A stretch of 64,000 nt of DNA from Microvelia longipes. Lineage: Eukaryota > Arthropoda > Insecta > Hemiptera > Veliidae. The stretch lies in the NCBI GenBank assembly GCA_018340805.1, contig JACMZG010001908.1, positions 43,227,913 through 43,291,912 of the forward strand, read 5' to 3'. Below the pieces are notes generated by a model. That model made no database searches. It saw only the letters and a list, made by a program, of their open reading frames with translations, and had not been told where the DNA came from. This document shows, piece after piece, positions 23,101 through 33,338 of this stretch; positions within the stretch are counted from its first letter, which is position 1; each line of letters starts with the position of its first letter. The position numbers were made by a program, and so were the translations under genes.

Positions 23101-24751
23101 TTCTATAAACTTACCAATACTACAAAGAACCAACTATCTAAAAACAAGATAGAAAATAGATAGTTCTTAAAAAACATTTGCCCTTATAAAAGGCATACTA
23201 TGGTCTTAGTCATTGTTTCTCAACTTTTTTAAATTGTTGCCCAAAGAAATGATGGTAACTATCCCTCGATCCAATTCTTATACTTTATATACGAGCAAGT
23301 TTTACAGGCATAGTATTTTTTGTTAGAGTTTGAATGATAACAAAATCAAGATAAAGATGTGAAAGCTTGTGACAATGATAGACATAATCATGCCCATACC
23401 CAGCAAAAAATTGAGGGGGGCGAAACCAATTCCAGAGGGGGACGATATTCACACATCTATAAGGAACTTCCACTAAAAAAACTTTATTTGAAGGGGCAAC
23501 ATTTTTTCCAGAGAGACACCACCCCTAGACCCCCCCCCCAGGAATAAATAAGGGGCCCCTGTGGCCTCTATCTGGCTAAGGACATGGACATAATCTATTG
23601 TCAATGTCGTTTACAATTAACGATGTTTCAGGAGCAGGTACTTCTCCCATCATCAGGTTCGTCTTAACCTGTATACCGTTGTTGTGTATACAGTGACAGG
23701 ATTTTAACCTGACTTAGAAGGCAAGTATCAAAGACTTTAGTGAGCACTTTGAAACTTATACTTATATACCTCTCACAACCTTTCAAATACGCCCTAATAA
23801 GATCTTTCTTACTTTCTATCCTGCCTTTTTTTAATATAGAGGATTATTTTTTTAACAATTATAGCTTACAAGCCTTTTTATCTATATGCTCTTAAATAAC
23901 CATAAACTAACTAAAATGGATGATACAAGACAGGACAAAATACCTTAATTTTTTAGCATTAAAATAAATCATAAGCAAAAACTACATTGTAAAAATTTAA
24001 AAAGTATTTACCTTGTAGTTTTTAGGTGGAATTAAAGAGTTAAATAGTATATTATACAACTAGGCAGTGAAATTAATATTTTTCTACCAAAGAGACAATA
24101 TTGAATGGCAAGTGAATAAAAGCAGCTTAAGAAAAATAAGTCCTTCACAGCCATGTAGTGTATGCTTTTTTTCTGAGATAAAGATAAAATTATTTATTTA
24201 TTAGATAAAATTATTTATTTATTAAATTATTTAAGATTTATTTTAATATTAAAATAAATAACATTTACAAAAAAAACTTTTTTAATTTAAAAATTAGTAC
24301 AAAGTGGTTTCATAATTTTATTTTTGACAATAGTTTACAAACTGTACAGTTGTAGAATTTTTCTACCTCAGAAAAAAAACAATTTACCAAGCTTTCAATT
24401 ATATTTGAAGTCTTAAGTAATTTCTATTTAGTAGCACTTATAATAGAATAGAATTCTCAGATTTGTTAAAATAAGATTGTTTAATAAGAAAAGAAAGGTG
24501 CTTAAAGAGACCTACAACAATGGAAATCATGATATATTATTGTTTGTTATTATTTTATAATTATGTACCTTGAAAAAGACTTAAGATATAGTTCAAAACT
24601 TGGAAAACTCAGTAAATTTATAACACCGCTGTCTCTAACCTTTTTATTTACCATTTACCTAATATTAATGTACATACTTTAGTAGGTATACTTTTGGTAA
24701 AAATGTTAGATAATGAATAGTTAGAGATTTGAACAACTGATCTGAAATTCT
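20111..24751. other. Gene-poor AT-rich interval
   Basis: No supported gene. The open frames here (for example 21111-21422 minus and 22398-22622 plus) are AT-driven and lack domains or a plausible context. A local symmetric stretch (GTAGTATACCTAGTATGTAG, 20675-20725) and a C-rich decayed repeat (23400-23565) are the only structures noticed. Confidence 0.5.
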
Positions 24752-24757
24752 TTTAAT
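24752..24757 (-). terminator. Candidate poly(A) signal for ATG12
   Basis: ATTAAA on the minus strand about 155 bases after the ATG12 stop. No AATAAA lies closer. Tentative. Confidence 0.35.
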
Positions 24758-24910
24758 AAGCAATTTGCTGTTTTTTTTTAGCTCCCTCAAGGTAAATTTC
24801 AGTGTTTAGTAAAAATTAATAAAATTTTGTCCCATTTACAAACACTGCGTTAGCTTATGTCTGGTACAAGCATAAAGCTCACAAGAAAAGCAAGGAAACC
24901 ACCAATACAA

Positions 24911-27446
24911 TTAACCCCAAGCTTGAGTTTTACAGTAGTAAAGAATTAGTTTCCCATCTGTACTGAAGCAGTCGTAGAGTGTTTTTAGAACCTGGTCAGG
25001 CGAAGGGGCAAACGATTGATTAACATAAATAAACTGAAACAGAAATATATTAAATAATATAATTAGGTGCAAATGAGACAATTTTTTTTAAATTACATCT
25101 ATACTCGTTGTTTACGTCTTTACTTAAAATAATGAGATTGTACATACACCTAAGGCTGTATATGAATGATGCTTGTTACTTATTTTATTGTTTTAATGAA
25201 CTTTAATAATTCCATAAAATCTAGAGTCAAAGGGTTTGTTTTAGGTCAAACAGGGAGGAACATAATCAAGAACGTCCAGGAAAATAAATCTAGAAAATAA
25301 TTTTGATGATCCTCATAAAGTTGGTTGGTCTGAAAATGGACTTTTTGAGAGATTGAAAGGAGTCGGAATAGAGTAGATCAACATGAGAGAAGAGAATTAT
25401 CTGGAGAGCTATGCCACTAGCGCTATCACCTCCTACTTTCAGTCTAAGTCTAATATCTAATAAAAAACATAGACTTACTTCTCTTCTTCATTAACATCTC
25501 AATAGTTCTTATTCTAATTTATTTTACCCTCATCATTTTTTGCCTGTCCTTTGTAGTTTAAAAATGTGTATAGTTTTCTTATTCTGTTAGCTTATTTGTT
25601 ATTGAACTGATGATGACCTCAAGTTAGGTTGAAAGCCCTTTGTCAAAAAGTTTTGTTTTGAGAAGAGACTTGTTTCCTTTCATTATTTATACATACATTA
25701 TTATCCTCAAGTACTTACCAAAGAGTCAGATGGCTGAAGTTTAAGGTATTTTCTTACAAACGTAATAACCCAAGCGACAGGCTTATTCTGTTCAACAGTC
25801 CATTTTGTTTTCTTCATTATGGGAGCATTTGCAGTTGCTTTTAATAGTATTGTAACTGCAAAAAATAAATACAAAAATCTGTTAATATTTGAAGCATTAT
25901 TTAATATACTATTTTTTAATATAATATATTTCCTTTGAGAGAAAAGAAAATATAAAATTAACAAGTAAGATTTGTCCTGTATTTCAGGCTGTCAAATGTC
26001 CATGGATATCAAAAGAGAAGGTTTTAGCTGGTAGGGCTACACTGGCGACGTTACTGTGAGAGAGGTTACGCAATTGTCATGTTGCCTGTCATTGATGAAG
26101 ACAGAGAGTGTGAAAAATGAGCAAAAAGAAACAAAATAAACATTTTATTTTTCAGGCAATAGTGAAATAGAATAACAAGCCAATTCATAAAACTCAATTT
26201 TTTTCATAGAAAAATTGATTTTTTTAAATTGCTTCCAATTATAGAGGAATAGATTAGGAAGTGAATCGAGTCATCTAAAATCTGTTATGAAAAATCCAAT
26301 TTTTAAAAGGGATTAAGTTTTCTCAATATATATAAAAAATAATAGTTTCTTTGGTATTTTTAAAAATGGCTGCCAATTTAACAAATAAAACAAAATATTA
26401 TATTTGCGCCTGAAACATAAAAACTTTTTTTTTTATTGTTTGCTATGAATATCTGTGACACAGTGTTACCTTTATCAATAAAAGGCAATGTGACATTAAG
26501 CAAAACCTACTCTATGATTACAATTGTCACTAAAATTTAAGCTGATAGAATTTATAAGGCAATTTAATTGGGGGGTTTATATGAATGAAATTATTTTTTT
26601 GACATGTTAGGTTATAATTCAGAATTAACATCATTGCAGGAATAAATAGTACATTTTCAAAGTTAACTGCCCATACTGATTCCTGCAATGACGTCACACA
26701 TCATTCATAAAAAAGTCAGGTAATAACCTCTAAATGTGTTTGGTTTCTTCACATCAAATTGAATCACCTTATGAATTAATTACATCTTGGCTGAAATTAG
26801 ACTTTACTAATGATACATGAGTAAAGCCACTTGTTAAATCTATTTCACTATATTTCTCACACAAATTAAGCAACGTTTACATTTTTTTTTACACAATTTT
26901 TTGACAGATGTCATACATCTGTCATTCTTATCATCTCCTGTTAGCCATCATCTGATAAAACCTAGTTTCATAGACACTGGTGGAAGTTTTTAAGTTATAA
27001 TCAGTTGACAGCATGGAAAAATAATGCAAGTGAGCCAATGAGGTCGGTCCTAGGTGTTAAGACACGCCCATGATTTCATATCAGGCCAACTTTATTGGTT
27101 TAACACCATTTTTCCACAATGTCAACTGATTATAACCGTGTGCAATACAGTCAATTCCACTAGAGAAAATATCAATAGTGTTAAACAATTGAAATACTTT
27201 GGCAATTATTAAGATATGCAGCAGGACTCTTTCCTGGCTACGGCCAATCACCAAGGGGTATGGTTCTAATAAACTAATAGAATCTCTGATTTATGGCGGG
27301 CTGTCAACAGATTAAAACTATTGCAGCAACTTACTTTTATTAGACTCTGCCAGGGCGGAACCCCCAGCTTTATCTTCACTTCCAGCGGCATTTCCTTCAT
27401 CGCCGCCGCCTTTCTCCTCTTCTTCTTTACCTTCTACTTCAGACAT
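24911..27446 (-). CDS. ATG12: Autophagy ubiquitin-like modifier ATG12
   Basis: Three exons on the minus strand: 27335-27446, 25719-25855 and 24911-25033. Splice sites are A|GTAAGT, TTTGCAG|TT, TTTG|GTAAGT and GTTTCAG|TTT. The spliced frame is 372 nt, 123 residues. Residues 1-37 are an acidic, disordered head ([18 protein letters not shown]). The ubiquitin-like fold begins [18 protein letters not shown] and continues [11 protein letters not shown]. The last exon encodes [14 protein letters not shown], then [16 protein letters not shown] and ends KTQAWG. The terminal Gly is the residue that ATG7 (E1-like) and ATG10 (E2-like) join to a lysine of ATG5. The ATG12-ATG5-ATG16 complex then drives LC3/ATG8 lipidation at the growing autophagosome in the cytoplasm. 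Length and all conserved blocks match animal ATG12, and nothing is broken. The ATG at 27446 is the first in frame and begins the typical MSE head. Confidence 0.97.
25595..25680 (+). repeat. Hammerhead-like dispersed repeat in ATG12 intron 2
   Basis: CTGATGA at 25607-25613, then a stem ACCT/AGGT with loop CAAGTT, then GAAA at 25631-25634 and GCC. The downstream part ends in an AGAAGAGACTTG stretch like the other copies. It lies antisense to ATG12. Confidence 0.65.
26994..27136. mobile_element. 143-bp MITE in ATG12 intron 1
   Basis: Terminal inverted repeats GTTATAATCAGTTGACA at the left and its complement at 27120-27136. The arms continue imperfectly through TGGAAAAA. The interior also pairs partly (GGTGTTAA and TTAACACC). 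No transposase. Target duplication not evident. Confidence 0.75.
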
Positions 27447-27940
27447 TATACAAAATATTAATAAAAACACAAAGTTTTAACAAATCTAAACAAGCATAAC
27501 CTACTGTGTAACCCGAAAGAACTGTAGCATCAACCAAAGTCAAAGGTCACTTTGACTTCGTTAAGAATAAGGATACTTAACTACTTCTTTGCTGTTGTTC
27601 TTAAAATTTAGAAAATTAGTACATAAAATAATTAAAATTAAGAAAAATTATGAACTATAGTCATAAGACATCGATCAGCTGATAGTCATATCAGTAGTTT
27701 GGTTTACTAAGCCGCTGAGCTAGCACCATGAAGGATGCCGTATGTAATTTTACTGACGAATCTACCATATTTTGTTGATATTAATTTAAATTGTTAAACT
27801 AAGAAAAGAAACATCAGTTTTAAAGTTGAAATATCATCTAAATGATATTTTTTTAAGGATTAAAGGAATGGTCAAGAACAATGGACATAATTTGATGGCT
27901 TTTGAGCTTAATAAAAAAATTCGTTTTAGTTTTCACATTA
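27447..27940. other. 5' flank of ATG12
   Basis: Mixed-composition DNA between ATG12 and a GC-richer stretch to the right. Apart from the palindrome at 27537 it contains a CAGCTG E-box-type site near 27676. No TATA box is evident for ATG12. Confidence 0.4.
27537..27558. promoter_or_regulatory. Palindrome with nuclear-receptor half-site upstream of ATG12
   Basis: AAGTCAAAG-GTCA-CTTTGACTT: 9-bp perfect arms around GTCA, 91 bp upstream of the ATG12 start. It contains CAAAGGTCA, the extended half-site used by HNF4/ERR/FTZ-F1-type receptors in animals. A role in ATG12 regulation is inferred from position only. Confidence 0.4.
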
Positions 27941-28187
27941 GCCACGAGCGCTGTTGTAGATACGCATGCGTATTAAACTCTTCCCGTCCCAATGCACCGC
28001 TTCACCCTCAGTGTAATGGCCGCTTTGATGCTTAGATGTACACTGTTGTTTTTGCGATTGTAATTTAATCATTAAAACTTTATTTATTTTATTGCTTTCT
28101 GTTTTCATTTAATTTTGCGGTGTTATTTTCGCGAGTTTTGTGCTTATTGTGTATTATGTTGTGTTCAAAACAGGATTATTTTTGAAG
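27941..28187 (+). promoter_or_regulatory. Possible divergent promoter and leader exon
   Basis: This is a local rise in CpG with GAGCGCTGTTGTAGATACGC followed by ATGCGTA, forming the palindrome TACGCATGCGTA (27959-27970). That resembles the NRF-1/EWG site. It is followed by transcribed-looking TG-rich sequence ending at a good donor ...TTTGAAG|GTAAAAT at 28187/28188. It could be a non-coding first exon of a gene running rightwards, sharing a bidirectional promoter with ATG12. No downstream exon was identified, so this is tentative. Confidence 0.3.
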
Positions 28188-29912
28188 GTAAAATATTGTT
28201 TATTTTTAATGTTGTTGTCCGTTACTAAGGCAATTTATTTGCGAACTGTCACGTATCTTATAAATTTTATTTATTTTTAGAAAATGTTTTTGTAATCAAG
28301 TGAAAATAAATCGAATAAAAATGGTATATATTTAATTTTTATCATTTAAAATCTTTTTAAAAGTTGATGTATTCGACTACGATTTTTTAAGAGGTTTGTT
28401 TATATTTGTTTACAACTGTTAAATGACAATAGGAATTGTTTGTTTCTCTTTGCCATTTTTTATTTACCTAATTATTTATACAATAAATTGATTGTTAATA
28501 GCGATGTAGTTGTTGACAATTATTTCTATTTCTTTCCTGGCTAGTTGCATGCCTGCATTTATTGCTGTTTCTATGTAGGTGTTGTCATATTCTAATTCTC
28601 ATTTTTTTTATTTTTAGTTTGCATGTGCCGGCGCGTAGGCATATATTCCAAGAATACTTTTGAATCAAATTTTTATTAATTCGTTTTATCTTGTTTCTTA
28701 TTCATACCTTACTTTGTGATGTCACCTTAAAGTATTTTAAGTAGAATTGATTGTGACTTAGTAGACTTCTTCTTATAAAGATAAGAAGAAGAATAATTTC
28801 AAGTGTAAGTTACTCTATACTACTGAATAAGAATTACTCCTATAAATTCACTGTCATGTTACCTTTTAAAATGTATTTTGAACTATTTACCTCTACCTTA
28901 TTACCTGAGTTCCTATTTACCTCTACCCAAGTACTTAATTACCAATAAGGGTTTAGTATTATTACTAAATCAGTCTTATCAATTAATCAGGTTTTTATCA
29001 AATATAATAATTTGATAATAATAGTATATGCAACCCTACATATTGTAGGTACAGTATTGTACCCTACAAAACAATATATTGGTGCTTAAACTAATCGGGA
29101 AGTATTTGCTCATACTGTTTTTATGTGCAGTCAATTCCAATTCTTTACATGACGTGAGTTTTGCTTATCATAAACTTATCTCTTTGATAAGTGTTTAGTT
29201 AAACTTTAAGTAGGGATGTATTTTGTCAATCATAACATTTCAACTTGTTCCAAATTGAACCCAAGATGATATAAGCTTGGGTTAAAGAGCGGCAATTGAG
29301 ACTGTAGTTTGTATAAAAGTGGTTGATTATTGAGATAGACTGATAATAAAATTTGGAGAATTAGCTGTAGTAGTTAAATTTTGAACAAAGGTAATATAGC
29401 TTTATGGATCAGAATCTAAGTTTTATTGGCTGAAAAGATGGTACTTCTTTAGATTAGATGACCCATTGTTTTTTGTTTTGGTTTTTTTAATAAAAAATAA
29501 TCCTTTATTTAACTAAAAATCTGCATATGTTTGGTTGGAATTAATTCCCACTTTAGGATGGGTGTCCTGTGCTATGGGAATGGAAGTTAAGTTTCTTTTA
29601 CTGAGTTCTATATATAAAGTGCATCACAGTCATATCAAGTAGGCTTTCTAGCGTCAGTTGGGTGTTTTGTAAGTACTGTCATTTGTCTATTGATAGTTAA
29701 AAGAATATAGATAAGATGAAATAGAATGATAATAATAAAAATAAAATAATAATAAGAAAGCATTCACAAAATAAAACTAAAAAAAAAACAGATATTTATC
29801 AAAGATAAAGGTTTGTGATATAATTGAAAATATTGTTAGGTTTTTTTTACTTGATTGTCAATATAAAGAGAAATGAAGTATTTTTTTAGTCAGTGTTTTA
29901 AAGCTATTTTCT
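28188..29912. other. Intergenic or intronic, no gene seen
   Basis: AT-rich sequence with no recognised coding or repeat feature. If the leader exon proposed at 27941-28187 is real, this would be its first intron. Confidence 0.45.
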
Positions 29913-30431
29913 TTAATTTTGTCCTGAATGTTGGTAGGTATAGTACCATTGTCTCTGTCCAGTTGCTGTTCTCGTGTAGGATGGTTGAAATATGTCTTGC
30001 TCTACTGCTCTAGTCCTGTAGTCATGTTCAGTTCTGGTCAGGGTATATTTTCCAGTATGTAGTCGTTTTAATGCAGTCAATGCGAAGATATCTTTTATTT
30101 TTAATATTTCTAATAATTTAAATAATGGAGTTGATGCGGTTTGTCTGGGTTTTCTCAGTATGATTTTAATTATGAGTTTTTGTGCTATAGTTAGAGGTTT
30201 TAGAGTCGTGTCAGTAGCGGAACCATAAGCAATAATATCATATTGTATAATTGAGTATATAAAAGCATAGTATAGTTGGAGTTGGTAGTGTAAGTTTAAA
30301 AAGTTTCTTGCTTGTAAAAATAGGTAAGCTAATTGTCTAATTTTTTTAGTGATTGCTAGAATATGTGGTTTCCAAGATAAGGTTGTTTTGTATTCATAAA
30401 TCATAATATAATGACAGGTAAATAAACACAA
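29913..30431 (-). pseudogene. LINE ORF2 C-terminal fragment
   Basis: A 172-codon open frame reading LSWKPHILAITKKIRQLAYL, then LQLYYAFIYSIIQYDIIAYG, then LKPLTIAQKLIIKIILRKPR and a C-terminal tail ending HSGQN. These are the thumb and post-RT blocks of non-LTR retrotransposon polymerases (W..HI..L, LY.A.I.S...Y.I..WG, Q..A.R.I). The palm (YADD) is missing, as in a 5'-truncated insertion. The frame is unusually intact for a fossil, so it may be recent. The first residues are probably not element-derived. Confidence 0.8.
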
Positions 30432-31600
30432 AAATCTTAGGGGTCACCTAAACTTAAGAAGTTAGTTTTAAATACTGGTTATAAATTTAAAAGTGAAACA
30501 AATAGTAATTTAACTACTTACACATTGCCTATTAGCGTTCAGTGCAATCTTACCATTTAATCTTTATTAATGAGGATTTTCAGGATTTCCAAGCAATTTG
30601 AATCTTACAATTTAATTTAGTACGCACACACAGCATATTCAACAGGTGATCACATTTCATATGCACTTAATACAAGATGGTTCTTGCACTGTATTTGTTT
30701 AGTCGTTTAAGTGTGATTAATTGCTAAGTGATTCCGCCAAAACATCAAATCTTTCATGGTGAAATTTTACTTTTGGTTATAAGGGAAAATATATTCGATT
30801 CAATTTTGATTTCTTTGCATAATAATTATGTTACTCTAAAAAAATAATGTTTCAAAAGTTATTTGATGTAAAACAGTATTTAAGTGAAATAATAGTTCAA
30901 CAAGAAGGATATCTGTTAAATACAAACACCTCTGAAGGTACATACAGTGTATCGGGCGATAGATCTAGATTCCATTTCCCTAGTTCTAACGTATCTGAAT
31001 GGCTTCCCTCTGCATGGTTCTTATAGTGTATGTAACTGTATTTAGATATCATACTTAATACGATCCGCAGATTTAGAATACTATGTGAACTTACTAATTT
31101 TTAAATTATATCTTTGTAGAGTTTGATGTTGATGGAATAGCATCAGACATTGTTGTCTAAACCGGTATTCACCAGATTGTCAATTAATATTCTAAGAAGT
31201 AAAGTTTTTCTTTCAAATTTGTTAAATTTTTACCCTTATGTTATCTTATTTTGTAGGGTACCAGTTTATCGGGTAATACCCTGAAAAGCGTCTCTTTTTG
31301 TTTCAGTCTATCAATACATTAAAATATTTTCTATCAAACAAATTATTTTTTAACGAAGGTAATAATTCACTTGATAATACACTTGTCCTTGCATTTTAAA
31401 TTTAGGCATGAAAATAAAAAAATGTAGGGTTACCTCACAATATTCTTTGCTTCACACAAGATCATTTGAAATGATGAGTTGTAATATCTAATTAATTGGT
31501 TGCAAAAAATGTATGGATACCTGTTTAGATCCAATTAAACGATTTAAAAGTGGTTCTGCCAGTGGAGCTAATGCAACATTCCAGACTTTTTTCTGAACAA
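30432..31600. other. No gene seen
   Basis: AT-rich flank of the LINE fragment. No terminal repeat, RNA gene or coding block recognised. Confidence 0.45.
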
Positions 31601-31602
31601 AA

Positions 31603-31885
31603 GTATAAAAATCTCTCCTCAGTTAAAGATTTTTTAAAAGTAAAGCAGAGCACTTTCGACCTAACAAGAGGTCATCATCAGTGCCTATTAAACAAATAAG
31701 ACAAAAATTGCCAAAACTTATACATAAAATTACATATTATACCAAAGAAAACAGATAATTTACTGAAATGGAGTAATAAATAAATAAATAAAATATAATT
31801 AAATGTATAAAATATAATATTACCGTTGAGCAGATATTGAAGTGTTGGAAAGAGTAGTTCTAAATATAAAACAAAATCAAGAAGA
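31603..31885 (-). repeat. Dispersed repeat with hammerhead-like core (copy near 31.7 kb)
   Basis: Minus-strand order: ...GGCACTGATGATGACCT, loop CTTGTT, AGGTCGAAAGTGC, then CTCTGCTTTACTTTT...GAGAGATTTT. The CTGATGA box (31675-31681), stem GACCT/AGGTC and GAAA (31654-31657) form the catalytic-core pattern of a hammerhead ribozyme. The region from 31605 to about 31880 matches 42498-42775 over most of its length, so it is a genuine dispersed element rather than a chance motif. Confidence 0.78.
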
Positions 31886-32601
31886 AAGGTAGAAGTAAGA
31901 AGGTGTGAGTAAGCTTGTAACAAGACACGTATGGTGCATGCCGGGTGCAGGATAGTTATTTTCCTTAAACTTCAGTGGTTGACAATGAAGGCACAAATGA
32001 TTGTATATTTTGTCATAATTGTTCCTTATTATTGAATTACTCTGACGTACGCATTTACATTCAAGTCAAAAATCTCTTTCTTCAAATGTTTCCCCAGGTT
32101 TTAAAGCAGAGACTCTGATCTGTTGGAGTTTCCTTTGCGCAACTCGCTCTTCAATAATATTTCACTACCTCTTTTCAGACTGATGCTGCAAACTTCTATT
32201 TCTTCTGCTAATATTTTTATTTTTAGATTTCTTCTTGATGTTATGCTGCTGTCATGTAATATTTATTCATTTCAAATTTCATTTAAACTTAAATCAGAAT
32301 TGATTTAGTACTGTGATTTTTATAGTTTGTTTGTTCTTATAGATTTGTTGCTATAAACATCTTGTATTAAAAAATATGCTTGTATACCAAGTTTCATGAT
32401 AATCGGTTCAACAGATAATAAGGGACAAACAAACAATCATTTTTATATGTATTGATTATATTTGTAAAGTAAAAATTTCAAAAGGCATATAATATAAAAA
32501 TGATAAGCATAAATGCTTTGTGCCATGTCTGGCAGAGTATTACATCTGTGTTAATACATTAAACACCAGGTGCCATGTCATTCTGATCATTACTGTATAT
32601 A
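31886..32601. other. No gene seen
   Basis: AT-rich interval. An open frame at 32123-32308 is AT-driven with no domain. Confidence 0.45.
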
Positions 32602-32811
32602 TTTATTAACTGTATAATATTACATAAAATTACAGTAGATTCTATTCTACCATATCTATATTACAGTTAATTTCAGTGGTAAAAATTAATATGTTGTGCT
32701 AATAGTTTTGTGGTATTACAAGAGGCTGACTCGGAATTATAAAAAAATGATAACTTTACTGGTGGTTCCATTTTAGTCGTCTTTTTTGGTGGCTTCTGCT
32801 CGTTTTTCCTC
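32602..32811 (-). other. Possible terminal exon of an unidentified minus-strand gene
   Basis: A splice-acceptor-like CAATAG at 32812-32817 is followed by 39 nt (32773-32811) reading EEKRAEATKKDD and a stop. Then comes a 3' region with AATAAA on the minus strand at 32602-32607. The charged tail and local composition look like the end of a housekeeping protein. No upstream exon could be linked, and a different frame after an alternative acceptor is also open for 22 codons. Treat as a hint. Confidence 0.22.
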
Positions 32812-32878
32812 CTATTGAGAACAACTGGAACATACCATACATTCTTACTTACTAAAATAATACTATTAAATTTGTGTG

Positions 32879-33289
32879 TGTATATACATATATATAATAT
32901 ATATATTATATATATATATTATATGTTTTTTTCTATTTTAACCTTCGTTGACTGTACTTCTTCTGCTTTTATATTGTGACTTTTTTCATTTTTTAACTTT
33001 TATCATGTTTTATTAGTTTGTACCTTTAATGTTTTTAACTTTTACTTTGTTTTAATTCATTTTTATGACAAATTATTTTAAATTAATGGACTTAGTTTTA
33101 TATTTTTTTTAAACTTTTATTTTAAATTTTGCATGGGTTCCTGGCCCATAGTAGATGAAGACTGTGATTATTTCGGCCCTGATGAAGAATTTGTAGTTAA
33201 ATTCGAAACGTTGGCGAGAAATAAATATATAGTTTTCATGTAAAGCTGTGTTTTTATTCATAACCTTATCCGAGATTGGTGGAGACGCG

Positions 33290-33323
<34 letters not shown>

Positions 33324-33338
33324 ATATATATATATTAT
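32879..33338. repeat. Two TA-rich microsatellites flanking a hammerhead-like element
   Basis: (TA)n tracts at about 32884-32931 and 33289-33338 bracket the sequence with the strongest hammerhead core (33179-33209). The pairing of a (TA)n tract with this type of repeat is also seen near 52 kb. Confidence 0.7.
33179..33209 (+). ncRNA. Hammerhead-ribozyme-like core, best match
   Basis: CTGATGA (33179-33185), A, then stem II GAATTT (33187-33192), loop GTAGTT, AAATTC (33199-33204), GAAAC (33205-33209) and GTTGG. All invariant core bases CUGAUGA and GAAA are present with a perfect 6-bp stem II, and the CGAAACGTTGG context is the one reported for Penelope-like elements. Stems I and III could not be established by eye, so catalysis is not claimed. 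Confidence 0.6.

Noticed and set aside
26630..26695. CATTGCAGGAAT / ATTCCTGCAATG inverted words as a transposon
   Set aside because: The arms are only 12 bp with a 40-bp loop and no further terminal structure or second copy was found.
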